Origin: Terrisporobacter mayombei
GTDB lineage: Bacteria; Bacillota; Clostridia; Peptostreptococcales; Peptostreptococcaceae
Direction: 5' to 3'
Length of the DNA stretch: 64,000 nucleotides
Assembly: GCF_020748465.1 (NCBI RefSeq)
Contig: NZ_JAHZMP010000004.1
Location: forward strand, 186,001 to 250,000
In this document: positions 28,624 to 38,542 of the stretch, piece after piece
Layout: every line of letters begins with the position of its first letter
Position numbering within the stretch: the first letter of the stretch is position 1
Made by a program: the position numbers and the translations under genes
The notes under the pieces: model-generated
What the model saw: only the letters and a program-made list of their open reading frames with translations
The model's database searches: none
What the model was told of the DNA's origin: nothing

Positions 28624-30075
28624 ATGTCAAATGTATTAAAAGATTTAAATCCAACATTAGTGTTTAAATACTTCGAGGAAATATCTCAAGTACCTAGAGG
28701 TTCTGGAGATGAAGAAAGAATAAGTGAATTTTTAGTAAACTTTGCAAAAGAACTAAATTTAGAGGTAGTTCAAGATGAACATCTTAATGTAATTATTAGA
28801 AAACCAGCTACTGCAGGATATGAAAATTGTCCAGGAGTAATATTACAAGGACATATGGACATGGTTTGTGAAAAAAATAAAGATGTTAATCATGATTTTG
28901 AAAAGGATCCAATAGATCTTAGAATAGTGGATGACATGATTTATGCAAACGGTACTACTCTTGGAGCAGATAATGGCATAGCTGTTGCTATGAGTATGGC
29001 TGTTCTTGCATCTAGTGACTTAGCTCACCCTGCTTTAGAAGTATTAGTTACTTCAAACGAAGAAGCTGGTATGACTGGAGCTAACGGACTAGACGGTAGT
29101 TTATTAAAAGGTAAATATATAATAAACTTAGATTCAGAAGAAGAAGGATTCTTATTAGTAAGTTGTGCTGGTGGAAACAGATCTTATGTTACATTACCAC
29201 TTACATATAAAAACATAGAAGATAATAAGCAAGCATTTATGATCGAAGTAAAAGGTTTACTTGGTGGACATTCTGGTATGGATATAGTTAAACAAAGAGC
29301 TAACTCAAATGTAACTATGGGTAGAATATTAAATCTACTTGATGTTGATTTTGATTTAGTTGAAGTTAACGGTGGTTCTAAAAATAACGCTATCCCTCGT
29401 GAATGCGAAGCTATAGTTGCTGTAAACAAAGATCAAGCTGAAACTCTAAAAGCTAATGTTGCTAAAATAGAAGAAATATTAAAAAATGAATTTAAAACTA
29501 CAGATCCAGGTTTAGAAGTTGTAGTAAAAGAAGCTACTGCTGACAAAGCTATAACTGATGAGTGTAAAGCAAAAGTTATGTTATTACTTAACTTTATTCC
29601 AAACGGAATACAAACAGTTAGTAAAGATATAGAAGGATTAGTAGAAAGTTCTTCAAATTTAGGTGTTGTAAAAACTGAAAATGATGTTATGTCATTTGAA
29701 AGTGCTGTAAGAAGTTCAGTTGCAACATTAAGAGAAAACTTAAATAAGAAAACTAAAATGCTTTGTGATACTGTAAATGCTAATTTTGAAAATACTGATG
29801 GATACCCTGCTTGGGAATATGCAAAAGATTCTAAATTAGAAGAGTTATGTGTAGACGTTTATGAAAAATTAGCTGGTAAAAAACCTGTTATAACTGCTAT
29901 TCACGCAGGTCTTGAATGCGGTTTATTACTTGATAAAATGCCTGGTTGTGAAGCAATTTCTATGGGACCAGATATGTTTGAAGTTCATACTCCAAACGAG
30001 CATTTAAGTATACCTTCTGTTAAAAATGTTTATGAATTCTTACTTGCAGTTTTAAAATCAATGAATCAATACTAA
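28624..30075 (+). CDS. pepD: Aminoacyl-histidine dipeptidase (M20 family)
   Basis: PepD hydrolyses Xaa-His and other dipeptides in the cytoplasm with two zinc ions. The 483-residue sequence has metal-site segments QGHMDMVCEK (His and Asp), LGADNGIA, and the catalytic glutamates in TSNEEAGMTGA. A dimerisation insert follows in the middle, and IHAGLECGLL near the C-terminus provides the last metal histidine. Length fits PepD (about 485). It is one of few plus-strand genes and is monocistronic, ending at a bidirectional terminator. Confidence 0.94.
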   Translation: MSNVLKDLNPTLVFKYFEEISQVPRGSGDEERISEFLVNFAKELNLEVVQDEHLNVIIRKPATAGYENCPGVILQGHMDMVCEKNKDVNHDFEKDPIDLRIVDDMIYANGTTLGADNGIAVAMSMAVLASSDLAHPALEVLVTSNEEAGMTGANGLDGSLLKGKYIINLDSEEEGFLLVSCAGGNRSYVTLPLTYKNIEDNKQAFMIEVKGLLGGHSGMDIVKQRANSNVTMGRILNLLDVDFDLVEVNGGSKNNAIPRECEAIVAVNKDQAETLKANVAKIEEILKNEFKTTDPGLEVVVKEATADKAITDECKAKVMLLLNFIPNGIQTVSKDIEGLVESSSNLGVVKTENDVMSFESAVRSSVATLRENLNKKTKMLCDTVNANFENTDGYPAWEYAKDSKLEELCVDVYEKLAGKKPVITAIHAGLECGLLLDKMPGCEAISMGPDMFEVHTPNEHLSIPSVKNVYEFLLAVLKSMNQY

Positions 30076-30095
30076 GATTTTCTTTATTGAAATAG

Positions 30096-30134
30096 AAAAA
30101 GTACTAAAGGATTAATAATCCCTTAGTACTTTTT
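30096..30134 (+). terminator. Bidirectional terminator between pepD and the U32 gene
   Basis: The arms AAAAAGTACTAAAGG and CCTTAGTACTTTTT form a long stem with U-runs on both strands, between two convergent genes. Confidence 0.85.
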
Positions 30135-30143
30135 GTTTATAAA

Positions 30144-32555
30144 TTATTCTACTCCTTTGTAGAAATGTGATGTTGTTATTCCTTCTTGGTCTAATTTTTT
30201 ATATAATCTATTAGATTTATCTCCTAATCTGAAATTATTATTAATAACTTCAATATAAGCCTCTAATACTTCTCTTATTTCACTTGTACTTTCTCTCGTA
30301 AAATCTAGCCTAAATATGTTTACACCAATATTGTTTAATTCTTCTAAATTGTCTAGCACACAAGTTGGTTTAGAATTATATATTGTAGTTCTACAGAATA
30401 TGTCTTGTGATAATCTATATTCTTCGCCTTTAAAATCTTTAAGTGCATATCTACCTTCACTGCATTCTTTACACCTTTTATCTTTTTTGCAATTTCTAAC
30501 TATAACGCCCATAGGACAGTACTCGCTTATCATCATTGGTGCAAATCCATAAACCACACTTTCCACATCTAAATCAGTATAAATCAATGTTTCTTCAATC
30601 TCATTCATATTGAGTTCTTGTGAGATACAAACAGTTGTAGCTCCCTCTTCTTTAAAATGGTTTATTGTTTCACTATTAAAGGTATTTAAATAATAATCTA
30701 TACAGAAATTTTTATTTTTAAAGAAATCTATTGAACCTAGAGTTCCTATTTGAATACTTTCTTCATTTAACTCTTTAATTTTATTTAATCTATTATATTC
30801 TTTATTTCTGATAATTCTAGGTGCTGAGTAAATTACTTTTTTATTGTTTTCTTTTCCTATTGTTATAGCATCTTCAATAGTTGATGCATCTTCATAATAA
30901 ATAGCATCTATTTCAAAGTTTACAACTTCTCTTAATTGTTCTAAGTTTTTAACTTTCACTCTTAAATTTTTATCTTTTAATCTAATAGCTCTTTGTGGAC
31001 TGTAACTTACTTTTTCGTCTTTGTATTTTCTATCTTTTATCTCTATTCTTTCTTCACTTAACTTATCAATGCACTCTCTTCTAATTTGATTAATTACACT
31101 AATTGGTAAGCTTATGTTATCATCTAAATCTATTTTTAAATCTCTTAACTGATAAGGAGTATTACCTAGTTTTCTTAATTGAGTTTCTATTTTTTCTTCA
31201 CTCATTGGTACTTTTAAAGCTTTTTCTATAATAAAATCACCAATGATTTCAGCTTTATTGCCTTTTAAATCTTTAAATTTAATTATAGGATTTCGTCCTA
31301 ATTTTAAACTTATTTCTCCATCAATATAACTTTTTACAAGCTCTTTATCTTGTTTAAAAGTGCTTTGAACCTTGTCCATTAATTGAGTATCAGAAGTTTT
31401 AAATATCATTTGGTTTCTTCTAGCTTCTCCTATAAAGTCTATCTCTATAGTTTCACCCTTATATCCAATATCAGTAATTTCATTACCTTTTATGATCCTT
31501 CCAATAACTCCTCCACCTAAATTAATTCCATCACCTTTTTTTAGGTTCTCTTCTAAAGCTATTTTTAGTCTCTTTGCTTTTTTGTTATAATCCACTACTT
31601 TTCCTATATACAAACCTTGGTTATTAGGTACCTGCGAATTCATAACATCTTTTCCCACATCTCCAAGTAAAAGACCTTTTGTGAACTTTCTATTAAATAT
31701 AGTGTATAAGTCAGCAATTATATCATGAGATACATTTACTTTTTTACTTCTTAAATAATCATCAACTGCATCTCTGTAGCTTCCTATAACAGTTGCCACA
31801 TACTCTGGCTTTTTCATTCTTCCTTCAATCTTAAGAGAATGTACTCCTGCATCAATAATTTGATTTATTTCTTCTATAGCATTTAAATCTCTTGTACTAA
31901 GTAAATAATCGCCCTCTGAGGATACCTCTTCTCCTGTATTAATATCAATCATTGTATATCTTTGTCTACAAGGCTGAGCACATCTTCCTCTGTTCCCTGA
32001 TCTATTTCCTATCATACTACTCATTAAACACTGACCAGAATAACAAACACATAACGCTCCATGAACAAATACTTCTATATCAACATTAGTATTGTCACAA
32101 ATATGTTTAATTTCTTCCACATTTAATTCTCTTGCAAGTACTACTCTGTCAAAACCTATACTCTCTAAATATTTTACATCTTCTAAAGAGTGAGCAACCA
32201 TCTGCGTACTAGCATGAAGTTCAAAATCTGGAAGAATCTTTTTAATTGTCATTGCTGCACCTATATCTTGTAATATTAATGCATCTATATTTATGTCATA
32301 TAAAAATTTTACATATTCAATAAAATCTTTAAGCTCATTTTGTTTTATAAGAGTATTTGTTGTAACAAAAACTCTTACACCTCTAATATGTGCATATTTT
32401 ATAGCTTCTCTTAACTCTTCTCTATCAAAGTTATTGGCAGATGCTCTGGCACTAAAATCCTTACCTCCAAGATAAACTGCATTAGCTCCATTTTGTACAG
32501 CTGCCTTCAATGATTCAAAGGAGCCAACAGGAGCTAATAATTCAACTTCTTTCAT
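30144..32555 (-). CDS. Peptidase U32 family protein, likely RNA hydroxylation enzyme (RlhA/TrhP-like)
   Basis: The 803-residue protein begins with the U32 TIM-barrel-like domain (LLAPVGSFESLKAAVQNGA). The U32 signature lies around residues 150-195, with four cysteines in GALCVCYSGQCLMSS and RGRCAQPCRQRY. A DUF3656-like region follows, and a second, diverged cysteine cluster sits near the C-terminus (CKKDKRCKEC). E. coli relatives RlhA and TrhP are needed for hydroxylation of 23S rRNA C2501 and tRNA uridine 34. This protein is longer than either. A protease role is not supported by the sequence. Confidence 0.85.
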   Translation of the reverse strand: MKEVELLAPVGSFESLKAAVQNGANAVYLGGKDFSARASANNFDREELREAIKYAHIRGVRVFVTTNTLIKQNELKDFIEYVKFLYDINIDALILQDIGAAMTIKKILPDFELHASTQMVAHSLEDVKYLESIGFDRVVLARELNVEEIKHICDNTNVDIEVFVHGALCVCYSGQCLMSSMIGNRSGNRGRCAQPCRQRYTMIDINTGEEVSSEGDYLLSTRDLNAIEEINQIIDAGVHSLKIEGRMKKPEYVATVIGSYRDAVDDYLRSKKVNVSHDIIADLYTIFNRKFTKGLLLGDVGKDVMNSQVPNNQGLYIGKVVDYNKKAKRLKIALEENLKKGDGINLGGGVIGRIIKGNEITDIGYKGETIEIDFIGEARRNQMIFKTSDTQLMDKVQSTFKQDKELVKSYIDGEISLKLGRNPIIKFKDLKGNKAEIIGDFIIEKALKVPMSEEKIETQLRKLGNTPYQLRDLKIDLDDNISLPISVINQIRRECIDKLSEERIEIKDRKYKDEKVSYSPQRAIRLKDKNLRVKVKNLEQLREVVNFEIDAIYYEDASTIEDAITIGKENNKKVIYSAPRIIRNKEYNRLNKIKELNEESIQIGTLGSIDFFKNKNFCIDYYLNTFNSETINHFKEEGATTVCISQELNMNEIEETLIYTDLDVESVVYGFAPMMISEYCPMGVIVRNCKKDKRCKECSEGRYALKDFKGEEYRLSQDIFCRTTIYNSKPTCVLDNLEELNNIGVNIFRLDFTRESTSEIREVLEAYIEVINNNFRLGDKSNRLYKKLDQEGITTSHFYKGVE

Positions 32556-32580
32556 ATTATACCTCCGCTCTTATGTCAAA

Positions 32581-32618
32581 GGGGTGTTTCAAAAGTTAAT
32601 AATCCTTTGAAACACCCC
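32581..32618 (-). terminator. GC-rich hairpin after zapA
   Basis: GGGGTGTTTCAAA pairs with TTTGAAACACCCC over 13 bp. On the minus strand only UUU follows before GACAUAAG, so termination is probably partial and the U32 gene may be read through from zapA. The plus-strand tail (TTTATTTTC) is no better. Confidence 0.5.
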
Positions 32619-32630
32619 CCTTTATTTTCT

Positions 32631-33227
32631 TTATAGAGCACCTTCTCTATTTTTCAACTGATTTTCTAGCTCTGCATATTTTAGCTGATAATCATAAGTT
32701 TTATTTTGCCACTGAGATGCTATACTTTCTGCTGCTTCGGCTCTTTGTTTAGCTTCCTCATTTTCTTCTTTTAAACTTTTAATTTCAGCCATATATTTTT
32801 CTAATTCTAACTTCATTTCTTCAGTAGTTTTGCTTAGATTTTCTATTTTTTCATTTTTTTCTTTTATTTGTTCATCGAGCTCCTCTATTCGATAATCTTT
32901 TTCCATTATCTCTAGCTCTTTTTGGTCTAATTCGCCGGTAATTTTGTTAACTTCACTTTGAACTTCTTCATTTGGTTTACTCATTCCTTTTTTTAATGAT
33001 TCCATCTCTTGGTGTAGTCCTTCATTTTCATGACAACAATCAAATAACTCATCAGCAATATTTAAACATGCAACTATAGTTGTAGTAAGTGAACTTAGTT
33101 TTGGGTTACCCTCTTTAACTTTATTCATTTCTCCGTCTACATACCTTGCTACGTTTTTCATCTGTTCTGGATTTTTACCAACAATGTTGTATTCAGAACC
33201 TAAAATCCTCACAACTACCTTATTCAT
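32631..33227 (-). CDS. zapA: Cell division protein ZapA with extended coiled coil
   Basis: ZapA promotes FtsZ bundling at the division site. Residues 1-90 are a ZapA domain (RILGSEYNIVG near the N-terminus, ACLNIADEL in the middle). The remaining ~105 residues are a highly charged Glu/Lys heptad-like coiled coil. At 198 residues it is about twice the size of classical ZapA, so the coiled coil probably gives an added oligomerisation or partner-binding surface. It follows pheT by 27 bp and is likely in the pheST operon. Confidence 0.88.
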   Translation of the reverse strand: MNKVVVRILGSEYNIVGKNPEQMKNVARYVDGEMNKVKEGNPKLSSLTTTIVACLNIADELFDCCHENEGLHQEMESLKKGMSKPNEEVQSEVNKITGELDQKELEIMEKDYRIEELDEQIKEKNEKIENLSKTTEEMKLELEKYMAEIKSLKEENEEAKQRAEAAESIASQWQNKTYDYQLKYAELENQLKNREGAL

Positions 33228-33254
33228 CTCACTAATCCCCCTATCAAAGATGAG

Positions 33255-35648
33255 TTAGTTTGATCTTAATTTCGCATCTAGCTTTTCTTCTAACTCTCTT
33301 ATTATATTCTGGTGTACTTTGTTTACATCCCCATCTGTTAGAGTCTTATCTTTACTTCTATATATGATAGAGTATGCTATTGATTTATATCCGTCAGCTA
33401 TTTGTGAACCTTTATATACATCGAATAATTTATAACTTTCTAATAAATCTTCTCCATTAGCTTTTATTATATCTTCTATTTGTTTTACTATAACATCATC
33501 TTTAACTAAAAGAGCTATATCTCTAGAAGTTGATGGATATTTTGGTAATGGATTGTATATTATAGTTCTATCTGAGTTTTCAAATATTAAATCTAAATCT
33601 AACTCAGCAAGATAAACTCTTTGCCCTAGGTTATAGTTATCTATAACCTCCGGATGAACTTCTCCGAAAGTACCTATATATATATTATTATACATTATTG
33701 TAGCACATCTTCCTGGGTGGAATGTAGTATTATTAGTTTCTGGTATTATCTCATAGTTTTCAAATCCTACTGCATCTAGTATTGTTTCTAATGCACCTTT
33801 TAATACAAAGAAGTCTACATCTTTACCGTACATACCTACACATAAGTGATTAGCTTCTATTGGTAATCCTTCTTGTGGAGTAAATGTATGACCACATTCA
33901 AAGGCTAATCCACTTTCAACTTTACGAGATACGTTTGTATATAATACATTTAACATACTTGGCATCATTGTCGTTCTCATAACTGATGTATCTTCTCCAA
34001 GTGGGTTAATTAATGTAATGTAATCTCTTTTCTTATCATCTTCAGGTAATTTTATTTTATCTAATGATTTTGGACTTACAAATGAATAAGTTAATATTTC
34101 ATATAATCCTATACTTGTAGCTGTGTTTTTTATTTTGTCCATGAATTTTTGCTGTGGAGTTTTAACACCAGCAGTTGCATTTCCTTCTAATTGTTCAGAT
34201 GGTATATTTTCAAACCCGTATATTCTAGCTATTTCTTCATATATATCAGCTTCTTGTTCTATGTCTAATCTGAACGCTGGAACTTCTATAACTACTTCGT
34301 CATCAGATTTTAAATCACATTTGAATTCTAAGTCTTCTAATATTTTTACAAATCCATCTAATGACAAATCTATTCCTATATTTTTTATTATTCTTGATGG
34401 ATTTACAGTTAAAGTTTGAACTTCTTGTTTAACTGGATAATCTTCAACAGTTCCTCTTAGAACTCTACCAGCACCAAGCATTTCTACTAATTGACAAGCT
34501 CTTTCCACACCTGTTATTGAAAGTTCTGTACAAACACCTTTTTCATATCTTCCAGATGCTTCAGTTCTAAGACCTAGTTTCTTAGAAGTTAATCTTATAC
34601 TATCAGCATTGAATGCTGCACCTTCAAATAATACTGCTGTAGTATTATCAGTTATACCTGAGTTTAGTCCACCCATTACACCTGCTATAGCAACTGGCTT
34701 TTCACCATCAGTTATAACAAGCATATCTTTATCTAAAGTTCTTTCAACTTCATCTAATGTAGTAAATTTTTCGCCTTCTACTGCATTTCTTACAACTATT
34801 TTTCCAGTTGGAAGTTCATTTAAGTCAAATGCATGTAATGGTTGACCTTGTTCTAACATTACGAAGTTTGTTATATCAACTATATTGTTTATTGGTCTAA
34901 CACCAGCTTCTATAAGTCTTCTCTGCATCCAGTATGGAGATGGCTCTATTTTAACATCTTTAATTATTCTAGCTCCGTATCTCATGCAAAGGTCAGGACT
35001 TTCAACTTTTACTTCAAAGTCTATATCTTCATCACAAGCTTTTACTTCTATTTCAGGATATTTTATTTTTCCTACTATAGTAACAGCAGCTTCTCTAGCT
35101 ATACCTATCATAGATCTACAGTCTGATCTATTTGCTGTTAATTCGAAGTCTATTATTGCATCATTTAATCCTAAGAATTCTTTTATATCTTGCCCTATTA
35201 CTAGGTTTTCCATATCATTTAAGATATATATTCCATCTTTACTTCTTTCGTTAACAAAGCTCTCATCTATTCCTAATTCTTCAGCAGAACATAACATTCC
35301 GTGAGATGCTTCTCCTCTTAACTTACCTTTTTTTATCTTTATTCCTCCAGGTAATGTAGAGTTAACTTTAGCTACTGGTATATAGTCTCCTTCAGAAATA
35401 TTTTTAGCTCCTGTACATATTTGTACAAGTTCTTCTTCCCCCACATTAATTTGACAAACTACAAGTTTATCAGCATTTGGATGTGGCTTTATTTCTTCTA
35501 TTTTTCCAACTACAACATTACTTATTTCTTTTCCTAAAAATTCTATTGTTTCAACCTTCGTTCCAGTCATAGTCATTTTATCAGCAAATTCAACTGTATC
35601 CATATCTATATTAACGTAATCTCTTATCCATTTTACAGGTACTAACAT
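33255..35648 (-). CDS. pheT: Phenylalanyl-tRNA synthetase beta subunit
   Basis: The 797-residue beta subunit of the (alpha-beta)2 enzyme contains, in order, an N-terminal tRNA-binding domain (EEIKPHPNADKLVVC near residue 50), the B3/4 editing domain (about 200-400, EGAAFNADSIRLTSKKLGLRTEA), the B5 domain, the catalytic-like core and the C-terminal ferredoxin-fold anticodon-binding domain (YPSTSRDIALLV). All domains are present at normal length. It starts 18 bp after pheS, under control of the pheS T-box. Confidence 0.97.
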   Translation of the reverse strand: MLVPVKWIRDYVNIDMDTVEFADKMTMTGTKVETIEFLGKEISNVVVGKIEEIKPHPNADKLVVCQINVGEEELVQICTGAKNISEGDYIPVAKVNSTLPGGIKIKKGKLRGEASHGMLCSAEELGIDESFVNERSKDGIYILNDMENLVIGQDIKEFLGLNDAIIDFELTANRSDCRSMIGIAREAAVTIVGKIKYPEIEVKACDEDIDFEVKVESPDLCMRYGARIIKDVKIEPSPYWMQRRLIEAGVRPINNIVDITNFVMLEQGQPLHAFDLNELPTGKIVVRNAVEGEKFTTLDEVERTLDKDMLVITDGEKPVAIAGVMGGLNSGITDNTTAVLFEGAAFNADSIRLTSKKLGLRTEASGRYEKGVCTELSITGVERACQLVEMLGAGRVLRGTVEDYPVKQEVQTLTVNPSRIIKNIGIDLSLDGFVKILEDLEFKCDLKSDDEVVIEVPAFRLDIEQEADIYEEIARIYGFENIPSEQLEGNATAGVKTPQQKFMDKIKNTATSIGLYEILTYSFVSPKSLDKIKLPEDDKKRDYITLINPLGEDTSVMRTTMMPSMLNVLYTNVSRKVESGLAFECGHTFTPQEGLPIEANHLCVGMYGKDVDFFVLKGALETILDAVGFENYEIIPETNNTTFHPGRCATIMYNNIYIGTFGEVHPEVIDNYNLGQRVYLAELDLDLIFENSDRTIIYNPLPKYPSTSRDIALLVKDDVIVKQIEDIIKANGEDLLESYKLFDVYKGSQIADGYKSIAYSIIYRSKDKTLTDGDVNKVHQNIIRELEEKLDAKLRSN

Positions 35649-35666
35649 TTTATTTTCCTCCTTTTA

Positions 35667-36686
35667 TTAGAATTGATCTAAAAATCTCATATCATTTTCA
35701 ACTAATAACCTTATATCATCAATTTCGTATTTAAGCATTGCAAGTCTTTCAACACCCATACCGATAGCAAATCCACTATAAATTTCTGGATCTATTCCAC
35801 AGTTTCTAAGTACATTTGGATGAACCATACCTGCTCCTAGTATTTCTATCCAACCTTCACCTTTACACATTTGACATCCCTTACCACCACATTTAAAGCA
35901 AGTAACATCTATTTCTGCACTTGGTTCTGTGAATGGGAAGTTATGTGGTCTGAATTTTATTCTTGTGTTATCTCCGAATAACTTCTTAACAAATAATTCT
36001 AAAGTTCCTTTAAATTGAGCCATAGTTATATCTTTCCCAACTGCTAATCCCTCTATTTGGTGGAACATTGGTGAATGTGTTGCATCTAATGAGTCATTTC
36101 TGAAACATCTACCTGGAGATATTATTTTTATTGGTAATTCTTCACTTCTCATTGTTCTAACTTGAACTGGAGATGTTTGTGTTCTAAGTAGTAATTCATC
36201 ATTGAAGTAGAATGTATCTGTCATATCTCTTGACGGATGGTTCTTAGGTGCATTTAATGCATCGAAGTTATTTCCTACTGTTTCAACCTCTGGACCTTCT
36301 GCCACAGAGAATCCTATTCCCATAAATATTTCAGTTACTTCATCTATTATTTGAGTTATTGGATGTCTTTTACCAAATTTAAAAATTTTTCCAGGCATAG
36401 TAACGTCTATTACTTCCTCAGCTAACTTTTTGTTTAACTCAATTTTCTTAATTTCTTCCTTTTTTGTGTTTATTTGATTTTCTATCGCTTCTCTTACTTC
36501 GTTAGCTATTTTCCCTATTTCCGGTCTTTCCTCAGCAGATAACTTGCCCATACCTTTTAATATAGCCGTAAGTTCACCTTTTTTACCAGAGTACTTTACT
36601 CTAAGACTATCTAACTCTTCCATAGAAGAAGATGCTTTAATTTCACTTAAAGCTCTTTCTTTTAAGCTTATTAATTGTTCTTTCAC
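35667..36686 (-). CDS. pheS: Phenylalanyl-tRNA synthetase alpha subunit
   Basis: The catalytic class II subunit has an N-terminal coiled coil (residues 1-85), motif 2 in [20 protein letters not shown] and motif 3 in [16 protein letters not shown], plus a [15 protein letters not shown] substrate segment. I place the start at a GTG ([13 protein letters not shown], 339 residues), which lies six bases behind AAAGGGTG. An ATG nine codons upstream (36,713) is in frame but lacks a ribosome site. Expression is controlled by the T-box leader just upstream. Confidence 0.95.
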   Translation of the reverse strand: MKEQLISLKERALSEIKASSSMEELDSLRVKYSGKKGELTAILKGMGKLSAEERPEIGKIANEVREAIENQINTKKEEIKKIELNKKLAEEVIDVTMPGKIFKFGKRHPITQIIDEVTEIFMGIGFSVAEGPEVETVGNNFDALNAPKNHPSRDMTDTFYFNDELLLRTQTSPVQVRTMRSEELPIKIISPGRCFRNDSLDATHSPMFHQIEGLAVGKDITMAQFKGTLELFVKKLFGDNTRIKFRPHNFPFTEPSAEIDVTCFKCGGKGCQMCKGEGWIEILGAGMVHPNVLRNCGIDPEIYSGFAIGMGVERLAMLKYEIDDIRLLVENDMRFLDQF

Positions 36687-36735
36687 TTTTTTCACCCTTT
36701 CATATATTTTCATGATATTTTACTTTCTTTGCAAT

Positions 36736-36995
36736 AAAAAAAGCCCTTCATCCCTATCTAGGGACGAAAGACTGTTATTCGCGGTACCACCCTAGTAGTT
36801 TAATAATATAAAAATATTAATAAACCACTCAACAAAACTTAACGCGTTCAACGTTAAAACCTACTGATTTCTGTTCAGCTTTAATGCTCCAGAGTGAACT
36901 TCTTATAAATACTTAGTAAATACTCACAGCAAATGTATTTTTCTCTTGCCTAAGTTAAATTATAATACTTTTCTCTATCATAGCTTTTTTATATA
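36736..36995 (-). promoter_or_regulatory. Phe-specific T-box leader of pheST
   Basis: The conserved T-box AGGGTGGTACCGCG is at 36780-36793 (complement). The terminator stem that competes with it is at 36736-36771, followed by seven U on the minus strand. The specifier region near 36892-36902 reads GAAG-UUC-ACUC, with UUC coding for phenylalanine. Uncharged tRNA-Phe should stabilise the antiterminator and raise pheST-zapA expression. Confidence 0.93.
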
Positions 36996-37008
36996 TAGTT
37001 TTTGTACA

Positions 37009-37038
37009 ATTATAACATACTTAATATTGTATTTTCAA
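37009..37038 (-). promoter_or_regulatory. Promoter of the pheS T-box transcript
   Basis: TTGAAA (complement 37033-37038), an 18-base spacer and TATAAT (complement 37009-37014) make a good sigma-A promoter at the right distance from the T-box leader. It lies directly behind the stop codon of the preceding methyltransferase gene. Confidence 0.7.
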
Positions 37039-37042
37039 CATA

Positions 37043-37840
37043 TTAAACTAAATTTTTTTTAATTTCATACATCAATATAGCTGACGAAATAGCAGCATTT
37101 AATGATTCTGCATTTCCATAAATAGGTATTTTAACTAATATATCTGATTGATTTATTAATTCATCATTAACTCCATTAGCCTCGTTGCCTATTACTAAAG
37201 CTGTTCTATCATAATATTTTGTCTCGTGATAGTAATTTTCAGTATGAAGGTAGCTAGAAACTATTTTAAAATCCTTTGACCTTAATTCTTGTAAACATTC
37301 TCTTTGGGTACAGTGTATGATTTTCATGTCAAAAATGGAACCCATTGTTGATCTGATTACTTTTGGATTGTATATATCTACACAACCTTTTAATGCAATT
37401 ATTGCATCTACACCTGATGCATCCGCTGTTCTTATTATTGTTCCCATATTACCTGGATCTTGTATTCTATCTAATATTAATACAAATTTATCTTTATGAT
37501 TAATATTATGTTCAATTTTTTTCTCTTTAAACCTAATTACACCTAAAATACCTTGCGTATTTTCTGTGTCTACCAACTCTTTAAATATTTTATTTGTAGT
37601 TTTAAATATTTTAATATCTTTTTCTTCTAATATATTTAAAAAGTCTTTATACTCTTCTCTTTCTTCAAAAGTTTCATTTATAAATACATAATCTAAGTCT
37701 GCATTGCATTCTATTGCTAAAGTTAAAATTCTATATCCTTCTATTATATACTTTGATTCTTTTTGTCTATTTTTGCTTTTTAATAATGATTTAGTATACT
37801 TGACTTTTTCATTATCTTTACTACTTATGTTTATAGGCAT
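37043..37840 (-). CDS. TrmH/SpoU-family RNA 2'-O-methyltransferase
   Basis: This 265-residue SPOUT enzyme should methylate a ribose in rRNA or tRNA using S-adenosylmethionine. The N-terminal substrate-binding domain (FIIEGYR-like YIIEGYRILTLA) is followed by the knotted catalytic domain with ILDRIQDPGNMGTIIRTADA, ALVIGNEANGV and IPIYGNAESLNAAISSAI. The exact target is not predictable. It lies 11 bp after ktrA, so it is the last gene of the ktrB-ktrA transcript. Confidence 0.9.
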   Translation of the reverse strand: MPINISSKDNEKVKYTKSLLKSKNRQKESKYIIEGYRILTLAIECNADLDYVFINETFEEREEYKDFLNILEEKDIKIFKTTNKIFKELVDTENTQGILGVIRFKEKKIEHNINHKDKFVLILDRIQDPGNMGTIIRTADASGVDAIIALKGCVDIYNPKVIRSTMGSIFDMKIIHCTQRECLQELRSKDFKIVSSYLHTENYYHETKYYDRTALVIGNEANGVNDELINQSDILVKIPIYGNAESLNAAISSAILMYEIKKNLV

Positions 37841-37851
37841 TTTATATTCTC

Positions 37852-38514
37852 CTATTTTGAATTTTTGTCTTTAGCAACAATAGCACTTATATTACTGTTT
37901 TTTCCTATTACTACTAAAATGCTATTTTCTTGTAGTCGCTCTTGTGGTGAAGGAATAACATTTATGTCGTCCCCATCTTTAATAGCTAAAATAGTAATTT
38001 CATATTTTGCTCTTAAATCAAGTTCTATTAATGTTTTACCTATCCATTTATTCGGTGTCACAATCTCCATTATAGAGTATTCTGGATCCAATTCTATATG
38101 ATCCAGTATATTGTCTGAGACTAAGTTATGAGCAACTCTTATACCCATGTCTCTTTCTGGAAATACAACTCTGTCTGCTCCTATTTTATATAAAACTTTT
38201 GCTTGTAATTCATCCTTAGCCTTACATACTACTTGCTCTACACCCATTTCCTTAGCTATAAGAGTAGCCATTATAGATGCTCTTATATCAGATCCTATTG
38301 CTATTATAGCCACATCAAAATTGCCTAATCCTAAAGATCTTAAAGCATATTCATCTGTAACATCTACTGCTGCCACATGAGTAACTTTATCTGATAAATT
38401 TTGAATTATTTCTTCACTTTTATCTATAGCCATAACTTGGTGGCCTAATAAATTCATAGTTGTGGCAAGAGATGAACCAAATCTTCCACACCCTATAACT
38501 ATATACTGTTTCAT
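37852..38514 (-). CDS. ktrA: Potassium uptake regulator KtrA (TrkA family, RCK protein)
   Basis: This cytoplasmic gating subunit of about 220 residues has an N-terminal RCK_N Rossmann fold (YIVIGCGRFGSSLA; Asp in MAIDKSEE) that binds NAD or adenine nucleotides, and a C-terminal RCK_C domain (about 135-220). RCK_C domains of Firmicutes KtrA often bind cyclic di-AMP, which shuts uptake; that is family knowledge only. The ATG used is eight bases after AAGGA; another ATG three codons upstream overlaps that site. Its channel partner is encoded directly before it. Confidence 0.93.
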   Translation of the reverse strand: MKQYIVIGCGRFGSSLATTMNLLGHQVMAIDKSEEIIQNLSDKVTHVAAVDVTDEYALRSLGLGNFDVAIIAIGSDIRASIMATLIAKEMGVEQVVCKAKDELQAKVLYKIGADRVVFPERDMGIRVAHNLVSDNILDHIELDPEYSIMEIVTPNKWIGKTLIELDLRAKYEITILAIKDGDDINVIPSPQERLQENSILVVIGKNSNISAIVAKDKNSK

Positions 38515-38542
38515 AAATTTCATCCTTTCAAGCTTATAATTC

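Noticed and set aside
34885..35304. 139-codon open frame opposite pheT
   Set aside because: Antisense shadow of a highly conserved synthetase gene, with no ribosome site.
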